DNA of 64,000 nt from Halodesulfovibrio sp. MK-HDV (GTDB taxonomy: Bacteria; Desulfobacterota; Desulfovibrionia; Desulfovibrionales; Desulfovibrionaceae): NCBI RefSeq assembly GCF_009914765.1, contig NZ_WYDS01000011.1, positions 78,928 through 142,927 on the forward strand, in the 5' to 3' direction. The notes under the pieces are model-generated. The model ran no database searches, had not been told where the DNA came from, and saw only the letters and a list, made by a program, of their open reading frames with translations. Shown here piece by piece: positions 9,852 through 18,954 of this stretch. Within the stretch, counting starts at the first letter, position 1. Every line of letters begins with the position of its first letter. A program made the translations under genes and the position numbers.

Positions 9852-10733
9852 ATGGAATTCGATTTGGAATTAGAAACAAAAAGACTTGAACGTAAACTTA
9901 AACATATCGCTGGAAAAGGTTTTCTCCCTCAAGCTCTTTTGCAAATCGTAAGCAACACAGCTGTGCTTCAACTTGCAAGCCGTGTTAATGTTTCTGTGCA
10001 GCCGCTGCGTCCTCAAGTTACACAGGACATGCACATTCAAGGTGCACCGCTTGTAAACAGAGCTACGTTTACGTATGATCCTAAAGAAACTGCTATTCTC
10101 TTTGGAAAATTACTGGCAATGCTGGATAAAGCTGAGGAACCGCTGGCATCTTCTGCTGTTAAAATCCGTGAAGCCATTGAAAAACAAGAATTAAGCATTC
10201 AGGAAGCATGTGATGCATTTATTGCAGATGACAATATGTTCTACGCTGACTGGGCTGCCCGTATTCCAGAATCACCGAGCCTCGTACGTTTTCTGGCTCA
10301 AGGCAGCCTGACCCCGTCATTACAAGTACAGACAGATCTTTTAAAAGAGCACAGAAGCGACGAAGAACCTTGGCCTCATGGACACTGTCCGCACTGTGGT
10401 TCCCAGCCGCTCATCGCTACTTTGAAAGAAAAAGAAGGTCTTAAACACCTCACCTGCTCCTTCTGTCGTCTTGAGTACCGTGCAAAACGCTTACAGTGTG
10501 CTTTTTGTGGTGAAGAAGGCCACGATAAGCTTGAATACTTTAAAGCTGACGGCGAACCGGGGTACGAAGTACATGTATGTAAAACATGCACCTGTTATAT
10601 CAAAGTTAGCGATTTCCGCGAATTTGACCGGGTGAGCATCCCAGTCCTTGATGATCTTGAATCTCTCACTCTTGACATTCTAGCACGTAAACAAGGATAC
10701 GCTCGCCCTACACTCTCAGCATGGGGGTTCTAA
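9852..10733 (+). CDS. fdhE: Formate dehydrogenase accessory protein FdhE
   Basis: The 293-residue protein is FdhE-like, a cytoplasmic rubredoxin-like factor needed for maturation of respiratory or periplasmic formate dehydrogenases. The N-terminal half is helical; the C-terminal half carries the metal-binding Cys pairs, CPHC (about residue 179), CSFC (about 205), CAFC (about 217) and CKTC (about 243). The ATG has a good ribosome binding site (GAGGAG, 7 bases upstream). It is the first gene of a tightly packed set with fdhD, mobA and moaA, all serving assembly of molybdo- or tungsto-pterin formate dehydrogenase. The presumed client, fdhAB, is encoded 9 kb further on. Confidence 0.9.
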   Translation: MEFDLELETKRLERKLKHIAGKGFLPQALLQIVSNTAVLQLASRVNVSVQPLRPQVTQDMHIQGAPLVNRATFTYDPKETAILFGKLLAMLDKAEEPLASSAVKIREAIEKQELSIQEACDAFIADDNMFYADWAARIPESPSLVRFLAQGSLTPSLQVQTDLLKEHRSDEEPWPHGHCPHCGSQPLIATLKEKEGLKHLTCSFCRLEYRAKRLQCAFCGEEGHDKLEYFKADGEPGYEVHVCKTCTCYIKVSDFREFDRVSIPVLDDLESLTLDILARKQGYARPTLSAWGF

Positions 10734-11452
10734 TGCCAAAAAATGAAACTCGTTGTAGCTGCGAACCAAAACCAATTACGGTTACGCAGTATAAAGACGG
10801 CCAGTGGGCTGTGCATCCTGACGTCGTAAGTATTGAAGTACCCATCAAACTGAACTTCAACGGTGAACAGCACATGCTATGGGCATGGCCGGAGCACCTT
10901 GAAGATTTGGTAGCAGGTCATGCTCTACTCGACCTTGGTGGCGGTAGTGTCAAAACTACGGTTGAAAAGGTCAGTGAAGGCGAATTTACCGTGACCACTG
11001 GTGATGCCATTGAAAACGACCTTGAGCCGGGTAAACTTCACGGTTCAGAAATGCTCGGAGCAATGGCTACCTTTATTGCAGAAGAGGGCCAATGGCATGG
11101 CACTGGTTGTTTCCACCGTGCCGGTGTGTACAATGCCAGTACACACACCATGCTCCACCGCACAGAGGATATCGGACGTCACAACTGCGTTGACCGCCTT
11201 GCCGGATGGGCAAGCCGTACAGAAACACCGTTGTCCGGTCTCGTACTCATGGTCTCTGCCCGAGTAACAGCTAGTCTGTGCGCCAAGGCCATCCGTGCCG
11301 GATACAAGTTTATTATCAGCCGTTCCGCTGTAACAAGTGCTTCTATCGCAATGGCAGAAGAACACGGTGTTACACTGGTAGGCTTTGCTCGAGATCAAGA
11401 AAAACGCTTTACCGTTTTTCACGATTTACAGACTCCGAGGGTCCTTACCTAA
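10733..11452 (+). CDS. fdhD: Formate dehydrogenase accessory sulfurtransferase FdhD
   Basis: FdhD-family protein of 239 residues, shorter than the roughly 270 of E. coli FdhD. In the known family it passes sulfur from a cysteine desulfurase to the bis-MGD cofactor of formate dehydrogenase. The family signature is clear in TGCFHRAGVY and the following RTEDIGRHNCVDRL, and again in SGLVLMVSARVTASLCAKAIRAG. The usual CxxC sulfur-carrying loop is not seen; only a single Cys sits in TGCFHRA. The ATG at 10733 overlaps the fdhE stop (TAATG) and is preferred, but an in-frame ATG at 10721 is also possible. The stop again overlaps the next start (TAATG). Confidence 0.88.
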   Translation: MPKNETRCSCEPKPITVTQYKDGQWAVHPDVVSIEVPIKLNFNGEQHMLWAWPEHLEDLVAGHALLDLGGGSVKTTVEKVSEGEFTVTTGDAIENDLEPGKLHGSEMLGAMATFIAEEGQWHGTGCFHRAGVYNASTHTMLHRTEDIGRHNCVDRLAGWASRTETPLSGLVLMVSARVTASLCAKAIRAGYKFIISRSAVTSASIAMAEEHGVTLVGFARDQEKRFTVFHDLQTPRVLT

Positions 11453-12066
11453 TGCATAAAGACGGTTCTGATAATCTCACCGGAATCGTTCTTGCTGGTG
11501 GATTAAGCTCCCGCATGGGTCATGATAAGACTCGCATTCATGCGCATGGAGATTCCGAACCTGATTTGCTTGTGTACACATGCAAGCTGCTTGAATCAGT
11601 GTGCTCAGAGGTCTGGATTTCCAGTAGGGATGTCAGGCCGCACGCGGACGGGTATCTCTGGGTTAAAGATGAAATTGAAGGCAAAGGGCCTATAGGCGGT
11701 GTAATGACCGCCTTGCGCGCTGCGCAGGGTCCTGTGCTTGTACTTTCATGCGATCTACCGTTTATGAACCCCGAAATGCTGCAACAGCTTATCGACTTTT
11801 GGAAACAGAAGCCTGAAGGAACGTTGCACACAACCTTTTTACAGGCAGAAACAGGCTTCATCGAAGCTCTTGTTTCTATCTATGAACTCGAGGCGCTGCC
11901 CCTTTTTGAACGTGCAGTTGATGACGGGATGTATAAATTGAGTCGCGTTGTTCCAACAGAACAGCAACACTGTTTGCCATATGTCCAGCAGGAGTCACTA
12001 CCGTTCTTTAACGTAAACTATCCCGCAGACCTTGAAATGGCCCGCCGGATCATAGCTGCAATATGA
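11452..12066 (+). CDS. mobA: Molybdenum cofactor guanylyltransferase MobA
   Basis: The 204-residue protein starts with the MobA nucleotide-binding signature LAGGLSSRMGHDKTRI (about residues 13-28) and has the conserved segment KGPIGGVMTAL and the metal-binding Asp in SCDLPF. The enzyme adds GMP to molybdopterin to make the MGD form of the cofactor that formate dehydrogenase uses. The open frame extends upstream to 11278 inside fdhD, but the ATG at 11452 overlaps the fdhD stop and gives the normal family length, so it is chosen. The stop overlaps moaA by ATGA. Confidence 0.88.
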   Translation: MHKDGSDNLTGIVLAGGLSSRMGHDKTRIHAHGDSEPDLLVYTCKLLESVCSEVWISSRDVRPHADGYLWVKDEIEGKGPIGGVMTALRAAQGPVLVLSCDLPFMNPEMLQQLIDFWKQKPEGTLHTTFLQAETGFIEALVSIYELEALPLFERAVDDGMYKLSRVVPTEQQHCLPYVQQESLPFFNVNYPADLEMARRIIAAI

Positions 12067-13097
12067 CACATACCACATTAAGTGCAGAGACAAAGGCGTC
12101 CTTAGCTCTTACCGATAATCACGGGCGTACTGTCAATTATCTGCGCGTATCGATCACTGACCGCTGCAACCTGCGCTGTATGTACTGTTGGTCTGCCGAC
12201 GGCATGCAGTTCATCCCTCACGATAACATTATTACCTACGAAGAGATTGCCAGACTCGTCGACCTTTCCGTCGAAATGGGAGTCAGCAAAGTCCGCCTGA
12301 CCGGAGGCGAGCCATTTGCCCGACGCAATTGCCTTGATCTTATCGAGATGCTGCTTAAAAAACATCCCGATCTTGATCTGCGTCTTACCACAAACGCAAC
12401 TCTTATGAACGGCAAGGCGAAAGCATTAGCTGACCTTGGTGTCCGTCACATAAATATTTCTCTGGATACCTTTGAACGCAAAAAGTTCCAAAGTATTACA
12501 GGCCGTGACATGCTCCGAAGCGTGACACGTTCCATTGATGAATGTTTAGCAAGCGGACTTAAGGTAAAAATCAACACTGTTGCGCTTAAAGGCGTTAACA
12601 ATGATGAGCTGCCTGTCTTTGTCAACTTCGCTAAGAACAATCCGGTAGACGTGCGTTTTATCGAATTCATGCCTATGGGAAGCTGTAGCACATGGAACGA
12701 AAGTAACTTCTGGTCTGCTGATGACATTTTTGAAGAAGCTAGCAAGCTTGCTGTCCTTACAAAACTTGAAAAAGGCGAACGACGCTCCGGCCCTGCCAAG
12801 CTGTTCGGCATAGAAGGCGGTAAAGGGCGACTTGGTTTTATTACGCCAATGTCCAACCACTTCTGCTCTTCTTGTAACAGACTGCGAATAACTGCTAACG
12901 GAATGCTGCGCACCTGTCTTTTCTCTGACAGTGAGATCGATTTACGCACTATGTTGCGTAATACTTCGATTACCGATGCAGACATAGCCAACGTAATGCG
13001 TGAAGCTAATGTTGGTAAGCCACTTGGTGTTGAATTGCTTAAGGCAAAAAAACAAAATGAAGTTGCGTTAAAACGCATGAACGCCATTGGCGGCTAG
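12063..13097 (+). CDS. moaA: GTP 3',8-cyclase MoaA
   Basis: The 344-residue radical-SAM enzyme catalyses the first step of molybdopterin synthesis, turning GTP into 3',8-cyclo-GTP. The N-terminal cluster motif is C35-x3-C39-x2-C42 (CNLRCMYC), followed by the SAM-binding LTGGEP. The second, C-terminal cluster is C268-x2-C271-x13-C285 (FCSSCNRLR). The protein ends in the Gly-Gly pair that the family needs for activity. It is the last gene of the fdhE-fdhD-mobA-moaA set and is followed by two hairpins, the second a terminator. No other moa gene is present in the window. Confidence 0.95.
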   Translation: MTHTTLSAETKASLALTDNHGRTVNYLRVSITDRCNLRCMYCWSADGMQFIPHDNIITYEEIARLVDLSVEMGVSKVRLTGGEPFARRNCLDLIEMLLKKHPDLDLRLTTNATLMNGKAKALADLGVRHINISLDTFERKKFQSITGRDMLRSVTRSIDECLASGLKVKINTVALKGVNNDELPVFVNFAKNNPVDVRFIEFMPMGSCSTWNESNFWSADDIFEEASKLAVLTKLEKGERRSGPAKLFGIEGGKGRLGFITPMSNHFCSSCNRLRITANGMLRTCLFSDSEIDLRTMLRNTSITDADIANVMREANVGKPLGVELLKAKKQNEVALKRMNAIGG

Positions 13098-13109
13098 TTT
13101 TACCTAAAG

Positions 13110-13195
13110 CATAACAGCAAATGCATGCTGTTATGTGCCCCGACCATATCTGAGAATCAAAAGAGTGGATGCAACTATGCATCCACTCTTTTTTA
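13110..13195 (+). terminator. Hairpin plus Rho-independent terminator after moaA
   Basis: The first hairpin pairs 13110-13119 with 13126-13135 (10 bp, 6-base loop). The terminator proper is a perfect 13-bp stem, 13161-13173 with 13178-13190, loop ACTA, followed by a run of T to 13194. It ends the formate dehydrogenase maturation operon. Confidence 0.85.
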
Positions 13196-13300
13196 TTGGA
13201 AAAATAGTAAAAACTTATTTTTACACATGCAACATATTGTAAATGTGGAACTTTACATCACATGAACACTGTTTTTATGTGTAATGCCGCATTGATAAGC

Positions 13301-13327
13301 TAAAGTAATACCCTTATATCCCGATTT
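13301..13327 (+). promoter_or_regulatory. Candidate sigma-28 (FliA) promoter for the chemoreceptor gene
   Basis: TAAAGTAA at 13301-13308, an 11-base spacer and CCCGATTT at 13320-13327 match the known flagellar sigma-28 pattern TAAAGTTT-N11-GCCGATAA at the key positions (TAAAG and CCGAT). It lies about 94 bases before the chemoreceptor start, a class of gene often under this sigma factor. The remainder of the 13098-13420 gap is AT-rich with no gene seen. Confidence 0.5.
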
Positions 13328-13420
13328 GGATGAAGTGCGAACAAGGTAACAGCTGTGCATCCACAACTTTTATCTCTTTGTATATTCACATTCATAACCC
13401 AACACGCCTCGGAGTTATAT

Positions 13421-15544
13421 ATGAACTTCAAATCGCTAAAGCTAAAATTACTCGTACAAATTTCTGCTTGCTTCATTGTATTCATTGGACTTCTCCTCGT
13501 CATTTCAATCAGCTCTATTCGTGAAGAAGCTATTGATTCTGCACATCTTTTATCAGAAGAAGTGGTACGAGAGCACAAATTGTCGATCGAGAAAAATTTT
13601 GACAAGGGCTTTACTATTGCCCGAACCCTTTCGCAAACCATTGAAGGAATACTCAACGCGAACACATCAAAAAGTCGAGAACAGCTTGTTCAAGTGTTAA
13701 AGAATGTTGCTCTCGGAAATCCCGATCTATTCGGAGTTTGGCTGGCATTTGAGCCGGATGCCTTCGGTGAAGACTCTGCTTATTTGAACGAGAAGACATT
13801 CAGCATGAGTAACGGTCAATTTGCTCCATACTGGAGCCGCTCCGGAGGGAGATTAAGTTTAGCACCTTGCCCGCCGCTTAATGACTCATGGTACACGTAC
13901 AGTCGCGATACGCGTGAAGAGTACGCAACTGAAGTCACAAGTTATACAACCTCATCTGGTACTTCCTACAGTGTTTCAAGCCTCTCTGTTCCGATTATAG
14001 TGAACGGAAAAGCCATTGGAGTTGTCGGTGTCGATCTTTCGACCGATTTTCTCAATAACATTGTAGACACGCTGACCGCATACAACGGAAACTGTAATTT
14101 AACGCTTGTAGCTTCAAACGGTAAGGTTCAGGCCCATACAGGCAAGCCTGACGCATTAGGAACATCAATCGATAGAATTATCCCGAATGGTCGATCCTTA
14201 TTCCAGCGCGCACAGCAAGATGAAGTTGTTCAGATAGAAAACGATGACCTTCTCCGTGTTCTCGTGCCGGTTCAACTCGGCAATACAAAAATGAAATGGG
14301 TTGCCACCCTGTCGGTAGCTAAAGACGTTGCACTTTCCAGCGCTAATGATCTAACCCTGAAGATGATCCTACTTGGCCTGCTATGCATTCTCGGTGCACT
14401 AGGTGCCACCTTCTATCTTGCCGGTTTTATCTCCCGCCCTATTATTCAAAGCTCTGATGTTATCACTGAAATTGCACAAGGCAATCTTTCCGCCCGTTGT
14501 CATCCAAAGGGACAAGACGAAATTGCCACCATGCAACACGCCGTAAACTCTATGGCAGAAACACTTCAGGAAAACATCCATGAAATTGAGCGGAATATGA
14601 AAGAAGCACGCGCCCGTTCTAAAGAAGCAGAAAGAGCCACAACACAAGCGAAGTCTGCTGAAGAAAGCGCGTTACAGGCGTACAGTCAGGGACAGGAAGC
14701 TGCAAAAGAACTTGATTTGCTTGTGCTGAATCTTACCTCGGCATCATCAGACTTGAGCGTGCAGATCCAAAGCACTTCAGAAGGTGTTAACCAGCAGGAT
14801 GCACGTAACAGCGAAACCGCCACTGCAATGGAAGAAATGAACAGCACGATTTTAGAAGTTGCCCGAAACGCTTCAGAAGCTGCTTCCAGCGTGGATGTTG
14901 TTTTCCATGAAGCAGAGTCCGGACTTGCTGTTGTGGGAGAATCCGTTTCCACGATTCAAAATGTATCCAAGCTTTCAGCACATCTTACAAAAGAAATGAG
15001 CCAGCTCGGTTCGCAAGTTGAATCCATTGGTGAAATTCTTAATGTGATTAGTGACATTGCAGATCAGACAAACTTGCTCGCACTGAATGCAGCTATCGAA
15101 GCCGCACGTGCTGGCGATGCTGGACGTGGATTCGCGGTTGTAGCGGATGAAGTACGTAAGTTGGCTGAAAATACAATGGAAGCAACCGGACGCGTTGGAA
15201 CCGCCATTCAAAATATTCAAGCTGGAACTCAGCAGAATATTAATGCCATGACCAACACAGCCAATGCAGTAGAAAATGCAACAACATTGGTTACCCAGTC
15301 TGGTGAAGCTTTCGAACGGATTGTAGCCAAAATCACCCCTGCCACCGATCAGGTACGTGCCATTGCAACGGCAGCAGAGCAACAATCTTCTGCAAGTGAA
15401 GAGATCACTCAGGCAATTGAAGAAATCAGTCGTATTTCCTCAATGACTACTTCTAAAATGAATGATGCTGAATCTGCCGTACACGATTTGAATTCAGTTT
15501 CTGATTCATTGAAAGTAACTATGAATAAATTGCTAACCGTCTAA
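13421..15544 (+). CDS. Methyl-accepting chemotaxis protein with Cache sensor domain
   Basis: The 707-residue transmembrane chemoreceptor has a first membrane helix (about residues 10-32), a periplasmic Cache-type sensor (about 35-310) with WYTYSRDT and VGVVGVDLS motifs typical of double Cache domains, and a second helix (about 314-337). HAMP (about 338-390) and a cytoplasmic signalling coiled coil follow. The hairpin tip reads [20 protein letters not shown], the most conserved part of the family, which contacts CheA/CheW. The frame is open from 13355, but the ATG at 13421 has GGAG six bases upstream and gives a normal N-terminus. The gene is a single unit between a candidate sigma-28 promoter and a terminator. 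The ligand is unknown. Confidence 0.93.
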   Translation: MNFKSLKLKLLVQISACFIVFIGLLLVISISSIREEAIDSAHLLSEEVVREHKLSIEKNFDKGFTIARTLSQTIEGILNANTSKSREQLVQVLKNVALGNPDLFGVWLAFEPDAFGEDSAYLNEKTFSMSNGQFAPYWSRSGGRLSLAPCPPLNDSWYTYSRDTREEYATEVTSYTTSSGTSYSVSSLSVPIIVNGKAIGVVGVDLSTDFLNNIVDTLTAYNGNCNLTLVASNGKVQAHTGKPDALGTSIDRIIPNGRSLFQRAQQDEVVQIENDDLLRVLVPVQLGNTKMKWVATLSVAKDVALSSANDLTLKMILLGLLCILGALGATFYLAGFISRPIIQSSDVITEIAQGNLSARCHPKGQDEIATMQHAVNSMAETLQENIHEIERNMKEARARSKEAERATTQAKSAEESALQAYSQGQEAAKELDLLVLNLTSASSDLSVQIQSTSEGVNQQDARNSETATAMEEMNSTILEVARNASEAASSVDVVFHEAESGLAVVGESVSTIQNVSKLSAHLTKEMSQLGSQVESIGEILNVISDIADQTNLLALNAAIEAARAGDAGRGFAVVADEVRKLAENTMEATGRVGTAIQNIQAGTQQNINAMTNTANAVENATTLVTQSGEAFERIVAKITPATDQVRAIATAAEQQSSASEEITQAIEEISRISSMTTSKMNDAESAVHDLNSVSDSLKVTMNKLLTV

Positions 15545-15582
15545 AATTTTTGCCCCGATACAAAAATGATGGATATAAAAAG

Positions 15583-15608
15583 AGCGACCCGAGGGTCGCT
15601 TTTTTTAT
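15583..15608. terminator. Bidirectional terminator between chemoreceptor and lipoprotein genes
   Basis: Inverted repeat AGCGACCC/GGGTCGCT at 15583-15600 is followed by seven T on the plus strand and preceded by a run of A (T on the minus strand). It can serve both converging genes. Confidence 0.8.
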
Positions 15609-15623
15609 ATCCAATCTCTACAA

Positions 15624-16100
15624 CTAGTACGGAAGTACTCTTGTGCGTCCGTTTGGTGAAGTCACCACCCGAACACGCTGACCTACGCTATAGTTTGACC
15701 CTTCAGCTGCCTGTACAATTGATACAGACCTTCCGGCATCTAATCTTACAGTAATCTGTACACCGTCGGTTTTTTGAAATTCTTCTTCCGCAACTGCACC
15801 GGCTACAGCACCTACAATTGCACCACCGACAGCACCTACAACGGCACCGGAACCACCACCAATCTGACTACCAAGAACGCCACCGGCAACACCGCCGCCG
15901 ACCAGGCCTACACCTGTATTATCATCCTTAATAGTCACCGCATTCATACGTGTAATTGTTCCGTAGCTGATATTATCAGCCTGCATTGTCTGATTACCGG
16001 AGTAAACATTAGGACTATGTCTATTTGTACAACCTGCTAGAACAGCAAGCGCGATCAATACCAGTAGTATTTGATACCGTTTTGTTGTTGACCGTGTCAT
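15624..16100 (-). CDS. Glycine-zipper outer-membrane lipoprotein, SlyB-like
   Basis: The 158-residue protein has a signal peptide ending in a lipobox (VLAGC, Cys at about residue 24). A central Gly/Ala-rich stretch (about 64-105) with repeated GxxxG and GGG motifs is the glycine-zipper 2TM domain of SlyB/Pcp-type lipoproteins. The C-terminal part (about 112-158) is a small beta-rich domain, as in SlyB. The start has a very strong ribosome binding site (AGGAGGTGA). Such lipoproteins support envelope integrity; no specific role can be given. It is a single gene facing the chemoreceptor. Confidence 0.85.
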   Translation of the reverse strand: MTRSTTKRYQILLVLIALAVLAGCTNRHSPNVYSGNQTMQADNISYGTITRMNAVTIKDDNTGVGLVGGGVAGGVLGSQIGGGSGAVVGAVGGAIVGAVAGAVAEEEFQKTDGVQITVRLDAGRSVSIVQAAEGSNYSVGQRVRVVTSPNGRTRVLPY

Positions 16101-16245
16101 GTCTCACCTCCTGATAGTTAGGTACCTTGTAAAAAAATAACAAAAAAGCTACCAGACTGAACACGATTTTTTTAGCAATATCCCCACAATTCGGGGCTTA
16201 AAAGCCAATCACGCGGCCTAACTATCAAGCATCGTGGACTATATC

Positions 16246-16944
16246 CTACATTTCCAATTCTTGTATATTATCTACAAAAGTTGCAAATCTAGTTACACCC
16301 ATGATTTCAAACACATTACGGAAGTTTTCTGACAAGCCTGAAATAACAACCTTGCCACCGTCGTTGTAGAAAGAACGGATTGCATCCGTTAATAACGCTA
16401 TCGCAGCACCGTTGATAGATGTGTTTTCTGCAAAATCCAAAACAATCCGCTGCGCTTTTCCAGCACCTTTAAAGGCGTGCTTTATCTCTGACTCATCCGC
16501 TGTACCAAGTGTACCGCGAACGGTTATTACCATTGTATCGCTTGTGAATCGTGTGGACAGTGTTACAAATTTTTCTGTGCTCAACTTAATGCGCTCTTCC
16601 ACTCGTTCCAAAGCTTTTTGGAGTACTTCAAGGCGGAGAGGCTTATTGATGAAGTCTGTCGCATCAAGGTTTAGCGCCTGAATAGCAACATCCATATCGC
16701 CATGCCCTGTAATAACAACCACTTCAACACTAGGCTCTTCTTCTTTAAGACGACCGAGCACTTCAATACCGTCCATGCCCGGCATTTTAATATCAGTTAA
16801 CACCAGCGGCGGATGATGTTCTGCAAAAACTTCAAGCCCGCGTTCTCCGGAGTTAGCGAGCAGGACTTCGTGTCCTAACGTACTTAATAACAATTCAAAC
16901 ATTGTTAGTGTAGGTTGCTCGTCATCAATCACTAAAATCTTCAT
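16246..16944 (-). CDS. Response regulator with receiver and STAS output domains
   Basis: The 232-residue protein has a receiver domain (about 1-120) with the acidic pair D7-D8, phospho-acceptor D51 (LTDIKMPG) and Lys in NKPLR. A short linker leads to a STAS domain (about 130-232) with the serine of ENTSINGAAIALL at the position phosphorylated in anti-sigma-factor antagonists. Such a regulator would couple two-component phosphorylation to a partner-switching pathway. It lies 15 bases after the histidine kinase gene on the same strand, so the kinase is its likely partner. An RsbU/RsbW/RsbV set is encoded 10 kb away and might be linked, which is inference. Confidence 0.9.
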   Translation of the reverse strand: MKILVIDDEQPTLTMFELLLSTLGHEVLLANSGERGLEVFAEHHPPLVLTDIKMPGMDGIEVLGRLKEEEPSVEVVVITGHGDMDVAIQALNLDATDFINKPLRLEVLQKALERVEERIKLSTEKFVTLSTRFTSDTMVITVRGTLGTADESEIKHAFKGAGKAQRIVLDFAENTSINGAAIALLTDAIRSFYNDGGKVVISGLSENFRNVFEIMGVTRFATFVDNIQELEM

Positions 16945-16959
16945 ACAAATTACCTTTCC

Positions 16960-18954
16960 CTAATTGGCTGCGAGAGCCACCTCTTGACGCGGGAAACGAA
17001 CAGTAAAGCATGTGCCGTCACCTACTGCGCTTTGAATATTGAGCTCTCCTCCATATTCACGCACAATGCCGTAGGATATGGCAAGGCCTAGTCCCATTCC
17101 TTGCCCTGTGGCTTTTGTTGTAAAGAATGGTTCAAATACCTTCTCTGCCACATGGTCAGGAATACCGGTTCCGTTATCTTCTACCGAAACAGATACTCCT
17201 TCGTCGTCATATTCTGTTCGAATCAGGATACGGCCTCTCACATCCGCTCCATCTTCATTTCTTTCTACAATAGCGTCACGGGCATTAATTACCAGATTCA
17301 GCAACACCTGCTGCAACTTGTTGTGCTGTGCAGTAATGTACGGCAGTGCCGGATCAAGTTCTGTGACAATATGAACATCTTCAATAAGGAATTGCCTGCT
17401 GAGTAATGAAACAACAGACCCTACCGGCTCGTTCAAATTAACGTCTTCAAGCAGTAAATCTGCCTTTCGACCGAACGACCTGAGTGTATTAATGATGTCA
17501 GAAGCCCTGTCTACCTGAGTGCTTATTTCTGTAATCACCTGTACATATTGTTCTTGCGGGATTTCAATACCCTGCTCATGTACCATGGTTAAGAAATCGC
17601 TGCCCATACGGATAGCATTCAATGGCTGATTAAGCTCATGTGCAACCCCTGTGGACATTTCACCAAGAGACTTCATTTTAGATGCCTGAATAAGCTGGGC
17701 ATCTTTTTCTACAAGATCGGTAACATCCGTTGTAGCAACAATTATTGCAGGACGAGTACGATAGCTAATGAGACACGCAGTTACGTTGACGTACATCGGA
17801 ATGTTACCGTTACGTAAATGCACAACACGCGCGGACTTCATCGCCTCTGCGCATAAATCATCATTGTTAAAGTATTCAAAGCATTCTTTTGCATGCTCTT
17901 CACCCAGAACTGAATATCGCATACCGACCAGTTCATCACGGGAATACCCGTAGATTTCTTCTGTTCGCGGGTTTGCGTCCACAAGTTGCTGTGTAAGTAC
18001 ATCCACAACAAAAATAGGGTCAGGACCACTGCGGAACAAGGAACGGTAGGTACTTTCAGATTCCTGCAATCGACGACGGTACAAGCGAATAGACCACACC
18101 ATGTTTCGGAAGGACGTGGTTAACTGCTGTACTTCATCGCCATCGCTCGGTTCATTATAGAATGCACACTTCTTACAACGGTGCGGCCTGGCTCCCGCTT
18201 TCGATCCCGCTCGCTGTTCATCAAAATGCCAGCAAGGGAGATCCGTATCGTGGAAGGCAGGACACGCTATTTGCTCCTCAGTATTCATAAGATCTGAAGA
18301 GCTAAAATTACCCCGCGACAAATCATCAGATATCTTCGTCAGCGTCATGACAGGATCAGCAATATATTTTGTTAACCTGTGACTGACCCAGAAAGTAATA
18401 ATAATGACTGCGGAAATAAATCCTAAGAACATTGCGCGCAACTTACCAACGAGGTTATCTATATGCGCCTTAGATAACCCCACATGAACCGTACCTATTT
18501 GGTAAATACCCTCTTTAATGGGTACTGCAATATCATACGCTTCATGCTCTCCAAGTGGCACAACCTCCACACTCTTCTCCACCCTTTCGGTTACGGGGTT
18601 AACACCCTTTAACCTTTTAGGAAACGGAGTGGTAAAAGTATGGCTAAGTATTTTTCCGTTTTTTCCTTCAACGTAAATATACGCAACGAGATTTCTACGC
18701 TCGTTGAGTTGCTTTTCATCAAAAAGAACATTCAGCAAATGGTCTGTGTCATTCTCTAGAATATATTCTGTGCCACGCGTTGCAACACTGTGCGCGATGG
18801 CTGTACCCCGCATTTCCAGTTCCTGAGTCAAACCGGAAATAAGAATCCAACGCGCGAGCAAAGCAATAGTGCCGCTGATGAGCAGAATAACTATCAGAAT
18901 AGAAAAGAAGAATTTATTCTTCAAACTAAGCTGTGCAAATTTTGAGCGAATCAT
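16960..18954 (-). CDS. Membrane sensor histidine kinase with HAMP, Cys-rich insert and PAS
   Basis: The protein has 664 residues: a membrane helix (about 14-36), an extracytoplasmic sensor with a Cache-like look (about 37-170), a second helix (about 172-190), then HAMP. After HAMP a Cys-rich stretch (about 227-275) holds CPAF, CWHF and CKKCAFY, like half of the two-CW motif known in sulfate-reducer sensors. A PAS domain (about 300-420), HisKA with H439 ([14 protein letters not shown]) and a HATPase_c domain with N and G boxes complete it. It overlaps the binding-protein gene by 4 bases (ATGA) and precedes the receiver-STAS gene. The Cys group may bind a metal or cluster, so redox sensing is possible. 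Confidence 0.9.
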   Translation of the reverse strand: MIRSKFAQLSLKNKFFFSILIVILLISGTIALLARWILISGLTQELEMRGTAIAHSVATRGTEYILENDTDHLLNVLFDEKQLNERRNLVAYIYVEGKNGKILSHTFTTPFPKRLKGVNPVTERVEKSVEVVPLGEHEAYDIAVPIKEGIYQIGTVHVGLSKAHIDNLVGKLRAMFLGFISAVIIITFWVSHRLTKYIADPVMTLTKISDDLSRGNFSSSDLMNTEEQIACPAFHDTDLPCWHFDEQRAGSKAGARPHRCKKCAFYNEPSDGDEVQQLTTSFRNMVWSIRLYRRRLQESESTYRSLFRSGPDPIFVVDVLTQQLVDANPRTEEIYGYSRDELVGMRYSVLGEEHAKECFEYFNNDDLCAEAMKSARVVHLRNGNIPMYVNVTACLISYRTRPAIIVATTDVTDLVEKDAQLIQASKMKSLGEMSTGVAHELNQPLNAIRMGSDFLTMVHEQGIEIPQEQYVQVITEISTQVDRASDIINTLRSFGRKADLLLEDVNLNEPVGSVVSLLSRQFLIEDVHIVTELDPALPYITAQHNKLQQVLLNLVINARDAIVERNEDGADVRGRILIRTEYDDEGVSVSVEDNGTGIPDHVAEKVFEPFFTTKATGQGMGLGLAISYGIVREYGGELNIQSAVGDGTCFTVRFPRQEVALAAN

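Noticed and set aside
12446..13087. 213-codon minus-strand frame inside moaA
   Set aside because: It is antisense to a conserved radical-SAM gene, has no ribosome binding site and no recognisable domain.
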